NCBI GenBank assembly: GCA_023416855.1
Contig: JAEZGU010000002.1
Location: 1 to 10,963 of the forward strand
Length of the DNA: 10,963 nucleotides
DNA from: Bacillota bacterium
GTDB lineage: Bacteria > Bacillota > Clostridia > Tissierellales > Sedimentibacteraceae
Direction: 5' to 3'
Made by a program: the position numbers and the translations under genes. Below, in pieces: positions 7,364 through 10,963 of the stretch; the first letter of the stretch is position 1; each line of letters begins with the position of its first letter. Under the pieces are notes generated by a model that saw nothing but the letters and a program-made list of their open reading frames with translations, searched no databases and was not told the origin of the DNA.

Positions 7364-7978
7364 TTATAATTGTAGCTGCCAGTCATATAAATATTTTGTG
7401 ATGACAGATTCGCTGAAGTTTGACATTTTCTCAAATGAACAGCCGTAATATATACCTGATAATTCTTTTGTAAATTTATCATATTTTTTGTCAATTCTAA
7501 TAATTTTCGCCTTTAATAAAATAGTGGTTCCATTATTTTTAAATTTAAAATCAAAAATATCTTTAATCATAAAATCATAACTTGATGATATCAACATTCC
7601 ACCTACGCTTAAATTTAAAATATTGATAGTAATTTTAGGCAAATCATCAATAACTACATCATTTCTGTAAAGAGAATCTACTTCAAAAGACAAATCAGTT
7701 CTTATTTTTAATGCATTTCTTCTTTCTGTAATTGGATCGACTCTGATTATCTTTGCATTAAGCTGATTGTATGAAGACAGGCTAATTTCACAGAAGTATG
7801 GCGAAATTCCTGTAGGAACACTGTATATTTCAATTATAACTTTTGTTTTAGTTTCTATTATAGGCAAATTTTTACCCTTCACCATTATTGTTCCACCGTT
7901 TAAGCTTAAAAGGTGACCATTACATATGAGTTCTTTATTTACATTATATATCTTAACGTATTTATCTGTATTTTCCAT
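7364..7978 (-). CDS. PilZ-domain protein, YcgR-like
   Basis: This 204-residue protein has a YcgR-like layout: an N-terminal beta-barrel region (about 1-80) and a C-terminal PilZ domain (about 84-200). PilZ domains bind c-di-GMP through an RxxxR motif and a [DN]xSxxG motif. The second is intact as NLSVGG (122-127), and a closing YYGCSF (177-182) is also typical. The first reads ERRNALK (85-91), so the second arginine of RxxxR is lysine (Lys91); Arg86, Arg87 and Arg93 are nearby. Binding may be retained or weakened. No membrane segment is seen, so it should be cytoplasmic. In Gram-positive bacteria YcgR-like proteins often act on flagella or envelope machines. Here it sits between the FtsA-like ATPase (14-base gap) and the SLH gene (20-base gap), so the regulated target may be the operon's own products (inference). 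Confidence 0.88.
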   Translation of the reverse strand: MENTDKYVKIYNVNKELICNGHLLSLNGGTIMVKGKNLPIIETKTKVIIEIYSVPTGISPYFCEISLSSYNQLNAKIIRVDPITERRNALKIRTDLSFEVDSLYRNDVVIDDLPKITINILNLSVGGMLISSSYDFMIKDIFDFKFKNNGTTILLKAKIIRIDKKYDKFTKELSGIYYGCSFEKMSNFSESVITKYLYDWQLQL

Positions 7979-7983
7979 ATTTT

Positions 7984-7990
7984 CCCCCCC
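7984..7990 (-). promoter_or_regulatory. Seven-G Shine-Dalgarno tract before the PilZ gene
   Basis: On the minus strand an uninterrupted run of seven G lies five bases before the ATG at 7978, within the 14-base gap after the FtsA-like stop. It is the only plausible ribosome site for this gene. Such a homopolymer stands out in an AT-rich region and could vary in length by slippage. Confidence 0.65.
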
Positions 7991-7992
7991 AT

Positions 7993-10110
7993 TTATTCAG
8001 AATCCCACTTAATAGTTATTTCGTCATTTTCAGATATTAAGTTTAAATATGAAGCATCTTTGCCATTATGCAGCAATACTATATTGCCTTTTGGGTTTGA
8101 AGGATCGATGTCAGTATAATTTAGCATGTCTGCAAAAATATAAGGCATGTTATCTTTGTTTTTAGGTAAATAAATTTGTTTATTATTTAATGTAACTCTA
8201 AATGTTGGCTCTTCAATTATTTCTATATTTTCTATATTTTCTGCTTCTTTAACTTCTTCTATATTTTCTGCTTCCTCGATTTCATCTATTTCTTCTACAT
8301 GTTGCGGTATTTCTTCTGATATATGTTCATAGGCATTATCATTTGCATCCGTACTTGATACAGCTATCTCAACTGTTTGGTTAACTTTTGCTATATCTAT
8401 TATTAATCCATCGTACAATTCTAAGTCTAAGCTTACAGAATTACCTTTGACATAGCTTGTATAGAAGTTTTCGTTCATTTCATAAAGCTTGTACAAATCT
8501 AAAATAGTTTTTAGCTGAACAATTTTTATGGAATCTGAATTTTCAATTATATAATCTGAGTTGACCTCAACATTATTTGCATAATATTTAGTTGAAAGAT
8601 TAGTTTTAATACCATTGAAATAAACTTTGCCGCTTGTTGTTTCTTCTGTAATATCAGAAATTTTAATTATGGGTGTATCTCCATCCTTTGCAGGAATAAC
8701 TTCAATTTTATCTCCGGGTTTAATAGTAGTTTCTATGTTCGCAATATTTGAATTAACAAATATTTGTGAAGGTGTAGAAAATTCCCCTGCATAATAACGA
8801 GGTTTTCCGTTTACTGTAAACCTTAAACTTTTTCCGGATATTCCAATAAGTTTTTTGGTATCAAATCCTGACATTAATATGGCATCCATAACTTTCATTT
8901 GTCTAATGCCGTATAGTCTTACTTTTGTATTGTTAATTGTTACGCTAAAGAAGTCATAGTTTCTGTTAAGTACTACAGAATAAGCAATTCCTAATGGAGT
9001 TATTAGTTCAGGTCCATAATAATCTAATGTTGACAAGTCTACATTTCTAAGACTGTTTTTATCGGTTAATGCTATCCTGGACTGAGGAATATTTAAAAAT
9101 TCAGATAAATATTCTCTCAAAAAAGGAGTCTTACTTCCTCCGCCTGCTAAAAATATAGCTGCAGGAGGGGTATTATTAAGTGTTGTTATTTTTGTAGAAA
9201 TGTCAGCACATAAGTCATATACCGCTGGCTTTATTGATTCAAGAATTTCTTGTTTTGCTATATCTTGTGTAAGCCCTAAAACGTTTTTAATAGATATATA
9301 ATCATTATTTTCAGCAAGAGAAGCTTTTAATTCCTCTGCTGTATTGAAATCCACTAAATAATTTTTCATTAAACATTCGGTTATTTCATCACCGGCTATT
9401 GTTGCCATATCATAACCAACAATACTACCATCCTTGGATATAGCTATATCTGAAGTACCCGCTCCTATATCAACTAATGCCAAATTTAACAGTCTTAGTT
9501 CGGGAGGTATAATTAAATCCATAGCGGCAATAGGCTCTAATGTTAAATTACGTACTTCAAGATTGTTTTTATCCATGCATGAGTACAGCCCTTCAATAAC
9601 AGTATGTGGCAAAAATGCAGCAATAATTTCTGTTGATACCTTATTACCACGATGTCCTTCTATTTTTGACATGCTTTTTTCGTCTAACTTGTATCCAAGT
9701 ACGCTATAACCTACACAATAAAATAAATCACTATTTGTATTTTTAGAAAACATTTCTTGTGCTAATTGAAGTGCTTCTGTTTCCATAGCTTTAATAAAAT
9801 CTTGAGTAATTGGAACTCTTAAATCCATTTCTTTTTCAAGTAGTATGCGCTCAGTTTTTAAAGCTCTACCTGCTGCAGCTATACTAACTTTTTCTAATTT
9901 AATATTGAGACTTTTTTCAAGGTGATCTTTTATTGTACCAATAATTCTACTAACTTCTTCAATATCTTCTATTTGACCGTCAACCATTGCCCTTTGTTTA
10001 TGAAAACAACTCTTAATATCTTTTATAATTAAAGATCCATTTACATTTTCACATACTACTCCAACAACAGAACGGGTACCGATGTCTAAGCCAAATATTA
10101 AATCATTCAT
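7993..10110 (-). CDS. FtsA/PilM-type actin-fold ATPase with long C-terminal extension
   Basis: Residues 1-385 (from the chosen start) form an FtsA-like actin fold: phosphate-1 loop GLDIGTRSV (7-15), FtsA-type 1C region starting near VDGQIEDIEEV (43-53), phosphate-2 loop LVDIGAGTSDIAI (212-224) and adenosine motif IFLAGGGSKTPFLREYL (319-335). FtsA of Bacillota is about 420-440 residues; this protein has 705. The extra part has three stretches resembling beta-grasp modules (about 427-473, 494-531 and 636-702, each with an xNG or NN turn; the first ends GDKIEV and the last NDEITIKW) and an acidic linker (605-634). The amphipathic membrane helix that ends true FtsA is missing, and no ftsZ is nearby. 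The start at 10110 is chosen because GAGG (10120-10117) lies six bases upstream and one base separates it from the previous stop; the ATG at 10122 has no spaced ribosome site. Role unknown; probably an ATP-dependent scaffold. Confidence 0.87.
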   Translation of the reverse strand: MNDLIFGLDIGTRSVVGVVCENVNGSLIIKDIKSCFHKQRAMVDGQIEDIEEVSRIIGTIKDHLEKSLNIKLEKVSIAAAGRALKTERILLEKEMDLRVPITQDFIKAMETEALQLAQEMFSKNTNSDLFYCVGYSVLGYKLDEKSMSKIEGHRGNKVSTEIIAAFLPHTVIEGLYSCMDKNNLEVRNLTLEPIAAMDLIIPPELRLLNLALVDIGAGTSDIAISKDGSIVGYDMATIAGDEITECLMKNYLVDFNTAEELKASLAENNDYISIKNVLGLTQDIAKQEILESIKPAVYDLCADISTKITTLNNTPPAAIFLAGGGSKTPFLREYLSEFLNIPQSRIALTDKNSLRNVDLSTLDYYGPELITPLGIAYSVVLNRNYDFFSVTINNTKVRLYGIRQMKVMDAILMSGFDTKKLIGISGKSLRFTVNGKPRYYAGEFSTPSQIFVNSNIANIETTIKPGDKIEVIPAKDGDTPIIKISDITEETTSGKVYFNGIKTNLSTKYYANNVEVNSDYIIENSDSIKIVQLKTILDLYKLYEMNENFYTSYVKGNSVSLDLELYDGLIIDIAKVNQTVEIAVSSTDANDNAYEHISEEIPQHVEEIDEIEEAENIEEVKEAENIENIEIIEEPTFRVTLNNKQIYLPKNKDNMPYIFADMLNYTDIDPSNPKGNIVLLHNGKDASYLNLISENDEITIKWDSE
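8222..8274 (-). repeat. Short tandem repeat encoding the acidic linker
   Basis: A 17-base match, TCTATATTTTCTGCTTC on the plus strand, occurs at 8231-8247 and 8258-8274, a 27-base period that encodes nine-residue units (EAENIEEVK, EAENIENIE). A 9-base piece, TCTATATTT, is also doubled at 8222-8239. The array lies inside the linker of the FtsA-like protein and keeps the frame. Confidence 0.75.
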
Positions 10111-10111
10111 A

Positions 10112-10393
10112 TTAAACCTCATCCTTTGAAAGTTTGAAATTAAGGAAATAGATGTATATATCTACTATTGAGCTGAAAAGCTCTTCAGGTATTTCGCTTC
10201 CCATATCAAGCTGAGACAACAAAACAGACAAAGAATCATCTTTGTAAACGGGAACTCCATTTTCTTCTGCGATTTCCACAACCTTATCAGCAATATAACC
10301 TGAGCCGGAAGCTACTATAACTGGCGCACTGCTTTTATTTGCATCATATTTAAGAGCGACAGCTCTTTTGGAATTTTCTTTATACTGTGACAT
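10112..10393 (-). CDS. Stand-alone FlhB C-terminal-like protein (YlqH-like)
   Basis: This 93-residue protein matches only the cytoplasmic C-terminal part of FlhB/YscU, the substrate-specificity switch of type III export. RAVALKYDANKSSAPVIVASG (10-30) and IADKVVEIAEENGVPVYKD (34-52) follow the FlhB pattern, and IPEELFSSIVDIYIYFL (68-84) matches its final helix. The membrane half of FlhB is absent, and the self-cleaving NPTH motif is replaced by NSKR (7-10), so it resembles an already cleaved fragment and cannot self-process. Bacillus subtilis YlqH is a similar orphan, beside YlqG. The start overlaps the FliK-like gene by 14 bases and the stop lies one base before the FtsA-like ATG, so all three are probably coupled. 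In flagella FliK contacts this FlhB part, which suggests these two partner each other (inference). Cytoplasmic; function unknown. Confidence 0.88.
   Translation of the reverse strand: MSQYKENSKRAVALKYDANKSSAPVIVASGSGYIADKVVEIAEENGVPVYKDDSLSVLLSQLDMGSEIPEELFSSIVDIYIYFLNFKLSKDEV
10117..10125 (-). promoter_or_regulatory. Ribosome binding site that decides the FtsA-like start
   Basis: AGGATGAGG on the minus strand ends six bases before the ATG at 10110. It overlaps an earlier in-frame ATG at 10122, which has AAGG directly against it with no spacing. The downstream ATG is therefore preferred, giving a protein four residues shorter than the longest frame. Confidence 0.75.
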
Positions 10394-10963
10394 CTACACC
10401 GCTCTTCCTTTCAATATAATTAGCGAATACTTCGTTGAATCTTCGTTTTTTAACACTTTCTTGGACATTTATATTTGTAATGTTAAGATTGTTTTTGTTG
10501 AGGATATCCATTAAATCTTCTTTAATCTTTTTTAAATTACTTGAAAGATTATTTGGAACATATATATCTAAAGACAACTTTGACTCTTTTAAAACTAAAG
10601 TTGTTTCAAAATACCCCAAGTTTTGTATATCAAATGTCACGAAAACCTTGTAGGTCTCCACATAATCATTGTTTTTCTTTTTTTCAGAGCTTTCTTCATA
10701 AATTTTTCCCAACCAAAGCTCAGAGAACATAAACATACCATTATAATTTAAAGGCAAAAACATATGCATTAAAGGTAAGTTTACATGTTGGCTGAATAAA
10801 AGTGATTCCGTCATTTCTTCCATTACACCTTTGCTTACTAAGTTATCGCTGTCTCTTACTCCCGACTTAATAAGTTTAAAAAATGAATCAATGGAATCAT
10901 TTTTGACATTAGATGATGTTTCATATGTATTTAGTAGCGATAATTTTAAAGATTCAATATCTT
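10380..10963 (-). CDS. FliK C-terminal-like protein (YlqG-like), 5' end missing
   Basis: The frame is open from the window edge (first full codon at 10961) to the stop at 10382-10380, giving 193 visible residues; the ATG at 10823 is internal. The last 120 or so residues resemble the conserved C-terminal domain of the flagellar hook-length protein FliK: a hydrophobic LPLMHMFLPLNYNG stretch, then a two-strand segment including FDIQNLGYFETTLVLKESKL, an LKKIKEDLMDIL helix and the closing strand LNITNINV. In FliK the DIxxLGxxxxxL element is part of the fold that contacts FlhB. The next gene encodes a stand-alone FlhB C-terminal fragment and overlaps by 14 bases, which strengthens the call. The visible part before it (DIESL to SKGVM) looks helical and is unrecognised. 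A true flagellar FliK is less likely because no hook or rod gene is seen. Confidence 0.75.
   Translation of the reverse strand, partial: DIESLKLSLLNTYETSSNVKNDSIDSFFKLIKSGVRDSDNLVSKGVMEEMTESLLFSQHVNLPLMHMFLPLNYNGMFMFSELWLGKIYEESSEKKKNNDYVETYKVFVTFDIQNLGYFETTLVLKESKLSLDIYVPNNLSSNLKKIKEDLMDILNKNNLNITNINVQESVKKRRFNEVFANYIERKSGVDVTV

Noticed and set aside
7993..10122. Canonical cell-division ftsA
   Set aside because: It is far too long, lacks the terminal amphipathic helix and has no ftsZ neighbour.
10821..10823. ATG as the start of the FliK-like gene
   Set aside because: The same frame stays open to the window edge (10961) without a stop and no ribosome site precedes this ATG.

Overview
The window is very AT-rich (roughly 30% GC or below by eye), with short intergenic gaps, purine-rich Shine-Dalgarno sites, an SLH-domain surface protein and a FliK-like/FlhB-C-like gene pair of the kind found in Bacillota. 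Together these point to a low-GC Gram-positive anaerobe, most likely class Clostridia. The class assignment is an inference from gene families, not from an rRNA.

Left half (1-5182, + strand): six co-oriented genes of a cell-wall or capsular polymer cluster. In order they are a LicD-family phospho-alcohol transferase (5' end outside the window), an IspD-like cytidylyltransferase, a HAD protein with the layout of eukaryotic-type phosphomannomutase, TarI (ribitol-5-phosphate cytidylyltransferase), TarJ (ribulose-5-phosphate reductase) and a polysaccharide pyruvyl transferase family protein. TarJ and TarI together make CDP-ribitol. The first cytidylyltransferase and the HAD protein overlap by one base and look like a second activation branch for a different phosphorylated alcohol or sugar. 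LicD would transfer a phospho-alcohol onto the glycan, and the last enzyme would add a pyruvyl ketal or similar group.

A 15-bp perfect hairpin at 5195-5231 separates two convergent operons and can end transcription in both directions.

Right half (5261-10963, - strand): six closely packed genes read right to left. They are a FliK C-terminal-like protein (5' end outside the window), a stand-alone FlhB C-terminal-like protein without the NPTH cleavage motif, a long FtsA/PilM-type actin-fold ATPase with an extra C-terminal half, a PilZ-domain protein, a secreted SLH-domain protein and a ComFB-family protein. Gaps are -14 to +20 bases, so this is almost certainly one operon. No membrane export apparatus is visible in the window. 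The set combines two flagellar-export-like proteins, an actin-like ATPase, two putative cyclic-dinucleotide receptors and a wall-anchored exoprotein, and is the best candidate here for an undescribed envelope-assembly system.

No tRNA, rRNA, CRISPR array, insertion sequence or riboswitch was recognised. No gene-free stretch exceeds 300 bases; the longest is 83 bases (3843-3925).
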